Below the pieces are notes generated by a model. The model was not told the origin of the DNA, made no database searches, and was given only the letters and a program-made list of their open reading frames with translations. Shown here in pieces: positions 1 through 9,488 of a stretch of 50,528 nt of DNA. The translations under genes were made by a program, and so were the position numbers. This stretch comes from Bacteroidales bacterium (GTDB lineage Bacteria; Bacteroidota; Bacteroidia; Bacteroidales; GCA-2748055). The stretch covers positions 1-50,528 of the forward strand of contig JAGLOO010000059.1 in assembly GCA_023138875.1 (NCBI GenBank), given 5' to 3'. Numbering within the stretch: the stretch's first letter is position 1; every line of letters begins with the position of its first letter.

Positions 1-460
1 CGTGATCAAACATCCTGGATATCTTTTCAATATATCTGCCTGTCTTGAGCAGGAAACTGTCATCCAAAACCAAGCATCGGGGTGAGTTAGTATCACACTC
101 TCTGTGGGATGCTGCCAGTTTGATAGACTTCATGCTAAACAACCACAAAATCATCCTCCAGCATATCGTGGGGTTGTTCTTCAACCGGTAAAATACATCC
201 TTACGGGCTTTGATGTGATCAGCCATTGCACTACCGGTAAAAGAATGAACACTCTTCAAACCAAGAAAAGGCAAGCTAATCAGACAGGAAAAGATCAACT
301 CAAAGCTATACCCTCTCTGCTTTAACGGGGCAAGGCATTTGCAAACTGCCGAAAACGAAAAACTTTTCAAAGAACTCAAAATGAAATCCGGTTCAAGCCA
401 CCTGGGGGTAAAACCGTTTTTTAATTCTGCAATCTTATTGATATCTTTACTCTGCAGCAT
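1..460 (-). mobile_element. IS4-type DDE transposase, 5' part (cut by window edge)
   Basis: Reading the minus strand from the ATG at 460, the frame stays open to base 1, about 153 codons. The product starts MLQSKDINKI and contains RWLEPDFIL near residue 20, a hydrophobic FELIFSCLISLPFLGLKSVH segment, a YRLKNNP motif, and LVLDDSFLLKTGR near residue 135. That last motif looks like the first catalytic Asp of IS4-group DDE transposases, which commonly read LDD(S/T).LPKTGR. The rest of the gene lies outside the window, so it is unknown whether the element is intact. The family call rests on motif recognition only; the exact IS family is not established. Short forward-strand ORFs here are shadows. 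Confidence 0.7.
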
Positions 461-483
461 GATTGTTGTGTTTGGATTCACAG

Positions 484-510
484 TTAATATACTTTATATC
501 AGTATATTAA
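484..510. repeat. Perfect 10-bp inverted repeat upstream of the transposase start
   Basis: TTAATATACT at 484-493 and AGTATATTAA at 501-510 are exact reverse complements separated by 7 nt. The dyad sits about 25 bp upstream of the transposase ATG at 460, inside an AT-rich stretch that runs to the next gene at 600. It could be an operator, a hairpin in the transposase leader, or part of the insertion sequence end. The terminal repeat of the element cannot be defined from one end alone. Confidence 0.5.
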
Positions 511-599
511 CAAAACAATTGTGCTGCTTTTTTCTACTATATCTTGTTACTTATCAACATTTTAGAGAACTGGGAAACTTTAATATATTATAATTCTAA

Positions 600-3455
600 T
601 TATTGGTTAAGCAATAGATCCAGAGCATATTCTGGAAGCATTTCATGATTCCCTGTGAAAATTATCAATTTGATACCCCCATATTCTTTTACCAGGCATA
701 GATCCCTGTCTGCAATTTTACCATCACTATGAACGGGCCTTCGGTATTCAAGGAGTTCCAGCTTTTCTGCATCAGAGACAAACTTTGACAGATCGGTTAC
801 ATGCAGTTCAGCCAGCAGTTTATTATAGAAATTGATTGAATGTGTGATTGGGACACTTCCCTGGATTCCATCATAAATGCCTGCAAATATGTTCAATTCA
901 GTACCTGAAAGTTTATCTGCCGGGAATTCCCAGTAAAAGGGGGACCTTTCTTTTGCCTTCTCAGTGTTTAGTTTTCCATTTTCAGAATCAGTGCAGTTCA
1001 GAATGTCATCTGCATATCCATTGTTCCTGATGCGGCTTTGATCGTACCACGCTGGCAGATCAGAAATTGCAGCCCAGGCTGAAAACTTCCTGATAGGGTG
1101 CTTTGATTTCATAAACATACACAGAGTCGCATATCCACCCCCACTAACGCCAATTACAAAAATCTGTGTAGTGTCAACATTTGCATTGGAGATGGCATAC
1201 GAAATAGCTTCATCAATGTCATTGATAACCAGATCACTGCAGCAAGCTTCAAGGGTATGATTGGGGCCCCTGAAATCAGGATGAATATAATTCAGGTCCT
1301 TCGTTTGACATAATTCAGATAGTGGGTCTTTCTGGGTATAATCTCCGCTCCAGGTATGCAAACTTACAATCAATGGTTTTGGTTCAGCTGATTTGGTATT
1401 ATAAAAATATGCTTTCTGGATATGGTTATCCAGGGGAGATTCTATTTCAATAATATCAAAGTCACCGCTCCATACAGCCTCACTTGCCCGGACAGTTCTG
1501 AACGGTACTGCAGGCAGCCCTTCCTTGTTGTACAGATTCGCATCATCCGGATTGTCGGCCCACCCATAGCGGACTGCCACAGGATCCTTAATTAGATCAT
1601 TGTATACATAAACCTGATTGTCTTTGATAAATGCCCTGGCCCATCTGAATGTTCCATCCGCCCCGGCAATGGTGAAGCCTTTAAGGTATCCATACCAGTC
1701 TTTTGCTGCAAGACCGGACCCCACATGGTCGAATGTCAGGATGGCATGCTTTCCGCTAATTTCCATTTTCCTGAATAGAGGGCCTGAGTATACCAGCTCT
1801 TTTCCATATGCTATTTTCATTGCTGCGAGGGCCAGTCTTTTACCGACTTCCAGTTTATTGGGCGGGTGTAGGTTTTCCGCTTCTCCAATATCAATGGCGA
1901 CGGCCATTCCGGTTGCGGGAAGATCAAGCGCCATGGCCTGGGCTTCTCTCAATTCCGCCCAGTGGCTTTCCCCTGGCTGCTTCCTGGGATGCATGTAATT
2001 GGGCAGTTGTACAAACAGGTAGGGAAGATCAGCCTTTCCCCAATGCTGACGCCAGTCGGTAATTAGCATGGGAAATAAATCACCATATCCGGTGGGACGG
2101 ATGGTATTTGCTTCTCCCTGGTACCAAATAAATCCTTTGATGGAGAGATTGTGAAGTGGGTGGATCATACCATTAAAAAGAAGGGACGGATTTCTATCAG
2201 GTCCAATGATATCGGGGAACTTCACCTGGAGTCCATCCGGACTGATCCGGTACCTCCAGGTATCTGCAAGCGGAATTTCAAAATCTCCTGACACGATCCT
2301 GAAGTACCGGGGCAAACTGTAAAATCCACGACCTCTCCCGGTATTTGAAATCCGGATAGCAATTACATTTTGATCTTCCCGTAGCAAGTCGGATGGAACA
2401 TGATAAATCCTGTTCGTATATTGGTTCATAGTTGTTTGACCAACCAGATGGCCATTGACCCAAGTCATGTCAGAGTCATCTATAGGTCCAAGTTCAAGGG
2501 TTATACCCCGATTTGCCACCTCTTCCGGGAGATCGAAATTATACCTGAACCAGAGTACCCCTTCTATACTCCGGAGATCTGTACCCTTCCATTGCCGGGG
2601 CAGTGCCACATGGCCCCAGCCGGTCATTGAAAGCTCCGGGTCAGCCCAGTAAGCACTATCTCCGACTAATCCGGGAGCAGTACCTGTATGCCGATCCAGT
2701 AATGCCTCAATTTCTCTCTTTTTTAATGCTGTTGCGTTTTCGGGATCAAAACTTTCCAGATCCCCGGCTATGTTTGCGAATTCATCCAGGGTATACAGGG
2801 CTTTCCCGCTTGTCCACATCTCTATATTGGTCCCGCCACAACTGCTGTTAACCAGTCCGATCGGGATATTCAATTCCTTGTGCAACTCTCTTCCAAAATA
2901 GTATCCTGCGGCAGAGAACTGCCGGATGGTTTCCGGATTGCATTCATTCCAATTTCCGTCAGGCAGATCCTCTGCAGGAGCGTATTGAACTGTACAGGGA
3001 ACCTGAAAAATCCTGATTTCGGGAAAATTGGCTTTATCACATTCTGTGAGACTGTCAGGCAACAGGCTTAGAGGCCATCCCATATTTGACTGCCCGGAAC
3101 AGATCCAGACATCCCCAAAAAGGATATTTTTGAGTGTGATGCGATTGGTCCCCTGAATAATTATTTCATAGGGTCCACCCGCCTTCATAGCAGGAAGTGT
3201 CAGCATCCATTTTCCGTTCCTGTCTGCACGGATTGAGCGCTCCGTGCTGTTGAATGTGACCGACACTTTCTCTCCTTTATCCGCCCAACCCCAGAGCCTG
3301 AATTCCTGCTCTCGCTGGATCACCATATTACTTCCCAGGATTGCCGGGAGCCTGACTTCAGCTGATAAACTCTGGATCGATAGGTTGAACAGGAATGTAA
3401 AGAATAAATATTTTCCGACAGGGGAATTCACCAGTACCTTGGATTCAGTTTGCAA
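600..3455 (-). CDS. Secreted sialate O-acetylesterase fused to C-terminal alpha/beta hydrolase
   Basis: This is a 951-residue exported protein with a hydrophobic leader at about residues 12-33. Residues 34-660 form an SGNH/GDS sialate O-acetylesterase. The block I nucleophile is in GQSNM (Ser123), WYQGEAN lies at 444-450, and the Asp/His dyad is in DIGEAENLH (Asp522, His530). A beta-sandwich insertion at about 260-400 is usual for the family. Residues 690-951 form a second hydrolase with nucleophile elbow GVSGGGYA (Ser771), Asp862 in GIYDG and His937 in GNHEM. Stand-alone SASA proteins are near 650 residues, so this is a real fusion. The frame opens with TTG at 3455; a GTG eight codons later (3431) is an alternative start. 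It is the last gene of the fucose cluster, 210 bp after the permease. A role removing acyl groups from host or algal glycans is inferred. Confidence 0.88.
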   Translation of the reverse strand: MQTESKVLVNSPVGKYLFFTFLFNLSIQSLSAEVRLPAILGSNMVIQREQEFRLWGWADKGEKVSVTFNSTERSIRADRNGKWMLTLPAMKAGGPYEIIIQGTNRITLKNILFGDVWICSGQSNMGWPLSLLPDSLTECDKANFPEIRIFQVPCTVQYAPAEDLPDGNWNECNPETIRQFSAAGYYFGRELHKELNIPIGLVNSSCGGTNIEMWTSGKALYTLDEFANIAGDLESFDPENATALKKREIEALLDRHTGTAPGLVGDSAYWADPELSMTGWGHVALPRQWKGTDLRSIEGVLWFRYNFDLPEEVANRGITLELGPIDDSDMTWVNGHLVGQTTMNQYTNRIYHVPSDLLREDQNVIAIRISNTGRGRGFYSLPRYFRIVSGDFEIPLADTWRYRISPDGLQVKFPDIIGPDRNPSLLFNGMIHPLHNLSIKGFIWYQGEANTIRPTGYGDLFPMLITDWRQHWGKADLPYLFVQLPNYMHPRKQPGESHWAELREAQAMALDLPATGMAVAIDIGEAENLHPPNKLEVGKRLALAAMKIAYGKELVYSGPLFRKMEISGKHAILTFDHVGSGLAAKDWYGYLKGFTIAGADGTFRWARAFIKDNQVYVYNDLIKDPVAVRYGWADNPDDANLYNKEGLPAVPFRTVRASEAVWSGDFDIIEIESPLDNHIQKAYFYNTKSAEPKPLIVSLHTWSGDYTQKDPLSELCQTKDLNYIHPDFRGPNHTLEACCSDLVINDIDEAISYAISNANVDTTQIFVIGVSGGGYATLCMFMKSKHPIRKFSAWAAISDLPAWYDQSRIRNNGYADDILNCTDSENGKLNTEKAKERSPFYWEFPADKLSGTELNIFAGIYDGIQGSVPITHSINFYNKLLAELHVTDLSKFVSDAEKLELLEYRRPVHSDGKIADRDLCLVKEYGGIKLIIFTGNHEMLPEYALDLLLNQ

Positions 3456-3487
3456 AAACCAAAAGTAATGAAATTAGCTTTATTCTC

Positions 3488-3616
3488 TTATAATTCATCA
3501 ACGATTCCCCCTGTCAGTCGCAGAATTGCATTGTGACTTTCAATCACACTGAAGATTGCGTTCTGGTACTGTAGGGCAGCATTCAGGTAGATCTGTTGTA
3601 CATCCCTGTTATCCAT
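3488..3616 (-). pseudogene. Possible TolC-like outer membrane factor C-terminal remnant
   Basis: The minus strand encodes 42 residues from an ATG at 3616 to a TAA at 3488, containing YLNAALQYQNAIFSVIESHN and then ILRLTGG. The pattern (helix with paired aromatic and Asn residues, then L.LTG) resembles the last helix of TolC-type efflux outer membrane proteins. Nothing upstream continues the homology, because the frame closes before the permease gene. It may be the stub of a deleted efflux gene, or chance. It sits in the 210-bp gap between the permease and the esterase genes. Confidence 0.35.
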
Positions 3617-3665
3617 CCGACAGCTGTCCGGTCCCGTTCAGATGAGGTTCTAACCGGGACTGAAT

Positions 3666-5003
3666 TCAGGATACCTTGGCTCTCCTGCTGGTATACAAAG
3701 CATAATACGCAATGAAAACAAAACATAACAGCGGTACCAGGTATGCCATATTTATGCCAGATGGTAGTTGAAATGTTGAAACTGCATTATGTCTGTCAAC
3801 TACTGTAGAAACCAAGCCCTCTAACTGGGTAATGATGGCACCTCCAACAATGGCCATAATCAGACCTGAAGTAGCAATTTTTGTATCTTCCCCCAGACCT
3901 TCAACAGAGAGTCCGAAAATGGTGGGGAACATCAGCGACATGCATCCTGAAATTCCTACCAGGGCGTATACACCTGCCTGTCCTCCTACAAAAACGACCA
4001 CCAGGATAAAAGCAATTGCCAGGAAACTCATAAATGCCAGCAATTTCCCCGGTTTTATGAATCTCATAAGTGCGGTACAGATAAATCGTGATGCGACAAA
4101 TAATATGAGAGATGCAATATAATAGTTGGCAGCAATCTGTTCAGCCGTTTTCCCTGCCGGCAGCATAATCTCTTCCAGCCTGAGTTCCTGCATTGCATAC
4201 CGTATTGTGAATGACCATATACCGATCTGCGCACCTACATAAAATAGTTGGGCAATGACTCCCATTACATAATTTTTATTATGAAGCAGGCGTTTCAGGG
4301 TGGGTCCGAGGTCAACTTTCCCTGATCTGTCACCGGTCCTCGGCATCTTAACAAAAAAGATCACGATCCAGAGAACCAGCAGCACGAAACCAATAGAAAC
4401 ATAGGTCATGGTTACTGCACTCAACTCACCCGTCTGTATGATCTTTAACTGCTCCGGATTCATGGAAGCTCTTTCAGCTGCTCCTGCCTTATTTAGCAAA
4501 GCCAGAATAAAGACCTGGCTCAGAAAAACTCCCATGATGGAACCGATGGGATTGAATGATTGAGCCAGGTTCAGTCGTCTGGTGGCAGTTTTCTCCGGAC
4601 CCATTGAGATGATATAAGGATTGGCCGCCGTCTCCAGGATCGAGAGGCCCCCAAAAAGAATCCAGAGTGCCCCGAGAAAATGAAAGTAACTCCCTGTATA
4701 TTTTGCAGGAAAAAAGAGGAAACAACCTATAATATAGAGGGCAAGTCCAAGTAGAATTCCTGATTTATAAGAGTATTTTTTTATATAGATAGCTGCCGGG
4801 AAAGCAAATATAAAGTAGCCAAATCCATATGCGGATATTTGAATCAGGGCGGTTCTTGAGTCAGACATGCTCATAATTCTCTTGAATGCCGCCAGCAGGG
4901 TGTCGGTCATATTGTTTGCAAGTCCCCACAAGAAAAACAAGGAAGTAATTAAGACAAATGGAATAATTATTCTCTGTGGTACAATTCTTTCTTTGCTTTT
5001 CAC
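3666..5003 (-). CDS. fucP: L-fucose:H+ symporter, MFS FucP family
   Basis: This is a 445-residue 12-TM major facilitator. The N-terminal FLWGLANNMTD (24-34) and ETAANPY (124-130) with following NLAQSFNPIGS are hallmarks of FucP. In E. coli FucP the protonation residues are Asp46 and Glu135; Asp34 and Glu124 occupy the same motif positions here. The gene follows the isomerase and lipoprotein genes on the same strand with a 41-bp gap. Together these genes import and isomerise L-fucose or a close stereoisomer. The start codon is GTG (5003). Related sugar specificities (glucose/galactose porters of the same family) cannot be excluded from sequence alone, but the neighbouring isomerase favours fucose. 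Confidence 0.88.
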   Translation of the reverse strand: MKSKERIVPQRIIIPFVLITSLFFLWGLANNMTDTLLAAFKRIMSMSDSRTALIQISAYGFGYFIFAFPAAIYIKKYSYKSGILLGLALYIIGCFLFFPAKYTGSYFHFLGALWILFGGLSILETAANPYIISMGPEKTATRRLNLAQSFNPIGSIMGVFLSQVFILALLNKAGAAERASMNPEQLKIIQTGELSAVTMTYVSIGFVLLVLWIVIFFVKMPRTGDRSGKVDLGPTLKRLLHNKNYVMGVIAQLFYVGAQIGIWSFTIRYAMQELRLEEIMLPAGKTAEQIAANYYIASLILFVASRFICTALMRFIKPGKLLAFMSFLAIAFILVVVFVGGQAGVYALVGISGCMSLMFPTIFGLSVEGLGEDTKIATSGLIMAIVGGAIITQLEGLVSTVVDRHNAVSTFQLPSGINMAYLVPLLCFVFIAYYALYTSRRAKVS

Positions 5004-5044
5004 GTCGCTATAATTAATGAATGTTATTTTTTTGTGTCAGGGTT

Positions 5045-6286
5045 TTAAAATGCATCCTCAATTTCCTTAAGGGATACTTTCAGAACCTCGATGGCGATCT
5101 TATCCAAAGATGATTCATCACCTTTAAAATGATAGGTTCGCTGAAGATGTGTATAAGAATCACCAGGATCAAGCGAGAGGGCAGGAGAGGAGGATTCCAG
5201 TTCATAAAATGGTCCCATCTGCGAACCATCTTCAAGCGGTCCGTCGTTGTACGAATTGAATGCGTCTCCTTTATAAGGATTCTCCTGCAATTCCCATGCA
5301 GAATTAACAAAGTCTGTATTGTTTTCCGGGAGCGGGCACTCGACTATTGTAAGAGCCTGGTTTTGTGAATCATAACTACCCATAAAACGCGCAGTCCTGA
5401 GGGGCGGAATCCCGATTTTCCCCCGGCTTTTTCCATCTGCCCTGAAAAACACTTTGTTGTCTGAAACCTTCAGCCTCTCGTCACTGATCTTTCCAAAATA
5501 GTCGTCATTGACTTCAGGTCCCAATTCACTGCTATCACCCTCTTTAACCGGAATAACAACCGTAACCTCCTGCGACGGAATCAGCATTCCAAGTATCCAG
5601 ATGGAAAGAAGACCACTCTCTTTTTCCCAATTTTTCTGTCCGGTGTTTATTATGGTATTTGAGGTTTCATATGCAACAACGGAACTGTTTTTGCTCGATA
5701 TATTGAGATATTCATCAATTTGATTTCCGGAAAGCAGGATCACATTCCGCAAAACCTCCAGATTGAATACTATACCTGAATAATTTTCCAGTGTCATCTC
5801 TTTTTTCAAGCTTGCCATGGTCTCATTGTGAGAGACCAGTTCAAATGGTTCGGTGTCGATAGGAGCAGGCACATACCAGTTGTCAAATACAAAATCAGTT
5901 CCTGCTTTAAAGTAAACAGAAAACTGTCCCCCTTCAGGCCCAATCCAGAATCTCTCTTCTCCCCCAATCGGATTAAAATGTTCAAGGGTTTCTCCGGATT
6001 CGATCAACTCGTAATTCATCCATCCAAAACTAAATCCATTTTCACCTTCACATGTAGAGGTCATTACACGACCCTGATATGCAGGAACGAGTGCTATTGC
6101 TGATTCGCCGTCCTTTAACTCGATAACATCCTGGTGCTTTCCTAAAAACTGACTGTCATAACCATAAGTACCTTTGTCTAATTCTTTCATATCTTCCTTA
6201 TTACTCCTGGTTCCTTTTTGATTGCATCCTGTGAATATAATACCAATGAACAGGAGGCTGATAATTTTAAAGATTATTGGTCTCAT
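5045..6286 (-). CDS. DUF6786-like lipoprotein of the fucose cluster
   Basis: This is a 413-residue lipoprotein. The leader ends in the lipobox IIFTG-C, making Cys21 the lipidated residue. The mature part begins with an aldose-epimerase-like opening (residues about 50-130: DVIELKDGESAIALVPAYQG, then NPIGGEERFWIGPEGGQFS). This arrangement resembles the DUF6786 family, which has a galactose-mutarotase-like look. A role as a periplasmic or surface mutarotase or sugar-binding protein is inferred from that resemblance and from its place between isomerase (11 bp upstream) and permease. Catalytic residues could not be assigned. The family name is from recall of the motif pattern. Confidence 0.7.
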   Translation of the reverse strand: MRPIIFKIISLLFIGIIFTGCNQKGTRSNKEDMKELDKGTYGYDSQFLGKHQDVIELKDGESAIALVPAYQGRVMTSTCEGENGFSFGWMNYELIESGETLEHFNPIGGEERFWIGPEGGQFSVYFKAGTDFVFDNWYVPAPIDTEPFELVSHNETMASLKKEMTLENYSGIVFNLEVLRNVILLSGNQIDEYLNISSKNSSVVAYETSNTIINTGQKNWEKESGLLSIWILGMLIPSQEVTVVIPVKEGDSSELGPEVNDDYFGKISDERLKVSDNKVFFRADGKSRGKIGIPPLRTARFMGSYDSQNQALTIVECPLPENNTDFVNSAWELQENPYKGDAFNSYNDGPLEDGSQMGPFYELESSSPALSLDPGDSYTHLQRTYHFKGDESSLDKIAIEVLKVSLKEIEDAF

Positions 6287-6297
6287 AACTCGTTTTT

Positions 6298-8085
6298 TTA
6301 TTTAAAACCGTATAATGGTCCGTAAGCTGCGCAGGCCCTGTAGTCTGCTCCCTCTTTCTCTTCTCCGAAGGCGGCCCAGGCTGCAGGACGGAAAATTTTG
6401 TCTGAAGGGACATTATGCATGCATACAGGGATCCTGAGTATGGAAGCAAGCGTGATCAGGTCTGCACCAATATGTCCAAAACTGATTGCTCCGTGGTTGG
6501 CCCCCCAGTTGGCCATGACACTGTAAACATCGCTAAAGGCTCCGGCTCCTGTAACTCTTGGTGCAAACCAGGTTGTGGGCCAGGTTGGATTCGTTCTCTC
6601 ATCCAGAATTTTATGAATATCATCGGGCAATTCAACGGTCCATCCTTCTGCAATCTGCAGAACCGGTCCGGTTCCTTTTACCAGGTTTATGCGTGACATT
6701 GTAACCGGCATTTCGCCTGTGGTTTTAAACTGTGATGAGTAACCACCTCCGCGGAAGTATTCCCTGACAGCCTGCGGCCACAGGGTATTATCAAGGCATC
6801 TTTTTACATCATCCTCTTTAATCTTCCAGAAAGGTTTCATCACAGGATTGCCTTTGTCATCCCGTTGTTGACCGGTAGCATCCAGAGTTGTAGAGCCAGA
6901 GTTTATCAGATGGATGATCCCATTGGCTGCTTTGCCCGATAATGCTTTACCGGTAACCCGCTTTACAGCTTCCGGACTCCAATATGTCCTCACATCCGAA
7001 AATATCTGGGCGGTGTTGGATACAAGGTGCCCAAAAAGCATCGACACCCCGTTCAGACTGTCATTTTCTGTTGCAAAAATGAAAGCCTGCCTGATCCCGT
7101 TCCAGTCGAATGAGGAATTTAATATTGCTTCTGTAAAATCACCATTCGGTTGATAATCTGTCCACTGACGTTGCCCCTGGAATCCACCCATAATAGCATT
7201 CCTGCCAAGTCCTTCTTCACGGTATCCCATTTCAGTAAGCACGGGATTACCTATCATTATATCCCTGCAGATCAATGTCATCTTTACAACTGTCTCCCAT
7301 TCCAGTTTTTTCCTGTCATCATCAGCACGGTTTTCGGGACTGTTATGATCTTCTCCTTCTTTACAGTTGGATTCTGTCCAGATCATTGCCTTATTATATT
7401 CCTCCTTATCATAGATATCTTCGTCGATACGGCGCAGAACTTCAGTAGAGTCGATAAATTCGGTGCGTATACCGAGGTAATCCTGGAAAAAGTTGGGATC
7501 AACCATAGAGCCGGCAATTCCCATGGAACTATATCCTATGGATGCATATGACTTTCCTTTCATCAGTGCCACGGCCATTCCGGCCTTGACAAATCGAATG
7601 ATCTTCTCCTTTACGTCCTCTGGAATTTCAGTATCTCCTGCATCCTGTACATCCCGGCCATATATGCCGAATGACGGGAGTCCTTTTTGTGCATATCCTG
7701 CAAGAGCAGCAGCCAGGTATACTGCTCCCGGCCTTTCTGTCCCGTTAAAGCCCCAGATGGCTTTCGGAATCAGGGGATCCGTATCCATCACCTCGGTGCC
7801 ATAACACCAGCAGGGGGTCACGGTCAGGGAGACACCCACTCCTTCATGCTGAAACTTGTCAGCACACATGGCAGCTTCCGCTACACCACCGATGCATGTA
7901 TCTGCAATCACGCATGTCACTTTTTCCCCACTGGGAAAACGCACATTATCTTCCACAAATTTCGCGGCCGATCTGGCCATATTCATCACCTGCTCCTCAA
8001 GTGATTCTCGAACTCCCCGCTCGCGTCCGTCTATCACTGGACGAATTCCTACTTTGGGCAATTGCCCTATTAATCTGTTTGACAT
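6298..8085 (-). CDS. fucI: L-fucose isomerase
   Basis: This 595-residue protein converts L-fucose to L-fuculose (and D-arabinose to D-ribulose) in the cytoplasm using a divalent metal, usually Mn2+. The length matches E. coli FucI (591). The N-terminal [20 protein letters not shown], the central [10 protein letters not shown] and [10 protein letters not shown], and FSDVRTYWS are typical. Glu340 and Asp364 fall where E. coli has the metal ligands Glu337 and Asp361; a C-terminal [13 protein letters not shown] segment supplies the third ligand region. The ATG at 8085 lies 58 bp after the LacI regulator, and the stop is 11 bp before the lipoprotein gene, consistent with one transcript. No fuculokinase or fuculose-phosphate aldolase is present in the window, so the downstream steps must be encoded elsewhere. 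Confidence 0.95.
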   Translation of the reverse strand: MSNRLIGQLPKVGIRPVIDGRERGVRESLEEQVMNMARSAAKFVEDNVRFPSGEKVTCVIADTCIGGVAEAAMCADKFQHEGVGVSLTVTPCWCYGTEVMDTDPLIPKAIWGFNGTERPGAVYLAAALAGYAQKGLPSFGIYGRDVQDAGDTEIPEDVKEKIIRFVKAGMAVALMKGKSYASIGYSSMGIAGSMVDPNFFQDYLGIRTEFIDSTEVLRRIDEDIYDKEEYNKAMIWTESNCKEGEDHNSPENRADDDRKKLEWETVVKMTLICRDIMIGNPVLTEMGYREEGLGRNAIMGGFQGQRQWTDYQPNGDFTEAILNSSFDWNGIRQAFIFATENDSLNGVSMLFGHLVSNTAQIFSDVRTYWSPEAVKRVTGKALSGKAANGIIHLINSGSTTLDATGQQRDDKGNPVMKPFWKIKEDDVKRCLDNTLWPQAVREYFRGGGYSSQFKTTGEMPVTMSRINLVKGTGPVLQIAEGWTVELPDDIHKILDERTNPTWPTTWFAPRVTGAGAFSDVYSVMANWGANHGAISFGHIGADLITLASILRIPVCMHNVPSDKIFRPAAWAAFGEEKEGADYRACAAYGPLYGFK

Positions 8086-8143
8086 ATTTGATGAATTAGT
8101 TTGTTATTCGTTTCTACATATTATTGCTTTTCCATTGACCGGT

Positions 8144-9166
8144 TCAACAAGACTCCCTCACAATCAGTTTTCCTGGCAATGATATCCGTTCTGGTTTACT
8201 TTCGGTCTTCCCCTCAATTTTCCGGGATAAAATATTGATGGCTTTTGCACACATCAATTCAATGGGTTGTTCCACACATGTAATTCCTGGTTTTGCCACC
8301 TGAAAAGCTTCGGGATTATCAAAACAAACAATTCCGATATCTTCTGGTATGGTAAGACCGACTTTATCAAAATATTTCAAACTGCTAATTCCAAGTTTGT
8401 TATTTGCAAAAAAGAAGGCGTCACAACCATTTTCCAGGGCCTGCTTCAGCATTGCCTCAAGCCGGGTATCTAATTGATCAAAATCAACCTCAAAAATAAA
8501 ATCCTCTACCGGGTAGTTTAAGCCTGAATCCTTAAGAGCTGTTGTATACCCATGCATCCTATCCTTGATATTTGACAGATGTAAATCATTGGCAAAGGCA
8601 GCAATCTTTCCATATCCTTTTTTTATTAAGAGACTGGTAAGCTGATAGCTTCCCAGATAATTATCAGAAACGACCGCATCCTCATCTACTCCTTCACAAT
8701 AACGGTCAATAAAAACAAAGGGTATGGACTGCTCCTGGAGAGATAGTAAGAAGCTTTCACTTTGAAATACGGGAACGATTATCATACCATCCACCTGGCG
8801 TGAGGCAAACATATTAACCAAATTTTCAAGTTTTTCGGGATTTTCATCCGAGCTTCCGAACATCACCTGGTATTCCAGTTTTGCTGCTTCATTTTCAATA
8901 TACCTGGCCATTTTGCCGAAAAACGGATTTGAGATATCTGCAACAAGCAAACCAATTATTCCTGATTTACCAGTCCGCAGGCCTCTTGCAAGCTGATTTG
9001 GCCGGTACCCAAGTGCTTTTGCTGTTTCAATTACCTTGGCCGCCAGTTCATCACTGATCCTGCGTTCTTTACTCTTCCCCGATAGAACAATTGAGACAAG
9101 CCCTATTGAAACATTTAGCTTATTAGCTATGTCTATCAGCTTTACCTGTTTCTGTGGCATCGACAT
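8144..9166 (-). CDS. LacI-family transcriptional regulator of the fucose cluster
   Basis: This is a LacI/GalR-type repressor of about 340 residues. The N-terminal helix-turn-helix (VKLIDIANKLNVSIGLVSIV) is followed by the hinge-region consensus GYRPNQLARGLR and a periplasmic-binding-like sugar domain starting IIGLLVADISNPFF. The longest frame opens at a TTG (9187), but that codon lies inside the -7 box. The ATG at 9166 (MSMPQKQ) or 9160 is a better start. It is the first gene of the cluster. A LacI-type palindrome, AAACGTTT, overlaps the promoter, so autoregulation and control of isomerase, lipoprotein, permease and esterase is likely. Fucose, fuculose or a phosphate derivative is the inferred effector. 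Confidence 0.9.
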   Translation of the reverse strand: MSMPQKQVKLIDIANKLNVSIGLVSIVLSGKSKERRISDELAAKVIETAKALGYRPNQLARGLRTGKSGIIGLLVADISNPFFGKMARYIENEAAKLEYQVMFGSSDENPEKLENLVNMFASRQVDGMIIVPVFQSESFLLSLQEQSIPFVFIDRYCEGVDEDAVVSDNYLGSYQLTSLLIKKGYGKIAAFANDLHLSNIKDRMHGYTTALKDSGLNYPVEDFIFEVDFDQLDTRLEAMLKQALENGCDAFFFANNKLGISSLKYFDKVGLTIPEDIGIVCFDNPEAFQVAKPGITCVEQPIELMCAKAINILSRKIEGKTESKPERISLPGKLIVRESC

Positions 9167-9184
9167 CCATTTGAATTGGCTCAG

Positions 9185-9220
9185 CAAATATAGAACTTTA
9201 TATTATTTGCTCAAACGTTT
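9185..9220 (-). promoter_or_regulatory. Promoter and LacI-type operator of the fucose cluster
   Basis: On the minus strand, TTTG (9212-9215) is separated by exactly 19 nt from TATATTTG (9185-9192). This matches the Bacteroidota sigma-ABfr consensus TTTG-N19-TAnnTTTG. The 8-bp palindrome AAACGTTT at 9213-9220 has the central CG of LacI-family operators and overlaps the -33 element, an ideal place for repression. Transcription would start near 9178, leaving a leader of only about 12 nt before the ATG at 9166. Confidence 0.75.
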
Positions 9221-9488
9221 TACTAGAAAATATAAGATTTCTACTTTACAGACAAAAGAATAGCAGACTACAGGGCAATCTGCTCTTTTAAAACTGGATC
9301 AAAAAATACAAAGGAAGTGCCTGTTAAATGAACCACGCAAGGGAGACCTGGATGTTTCATATCAGGAAATCGAGGTAAAATATCTTGTTCCCTGGTAAGC
9401 CCGGATCAGGCCTTTTCAACAGGAGCTGAACCTGGTATCGGGACAACCTCATCTCCTACTGTGTGGACCTCAGAGTCAATCCTGGAGA

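Noticed and set aside
7150-7551. 133-codon plus-strand open frame inside the fucose isomerase gene
   Set aside because: It is antisense to a clearly conserved enzyme, has no recognisable product and follows from the codon usage of the real gene.
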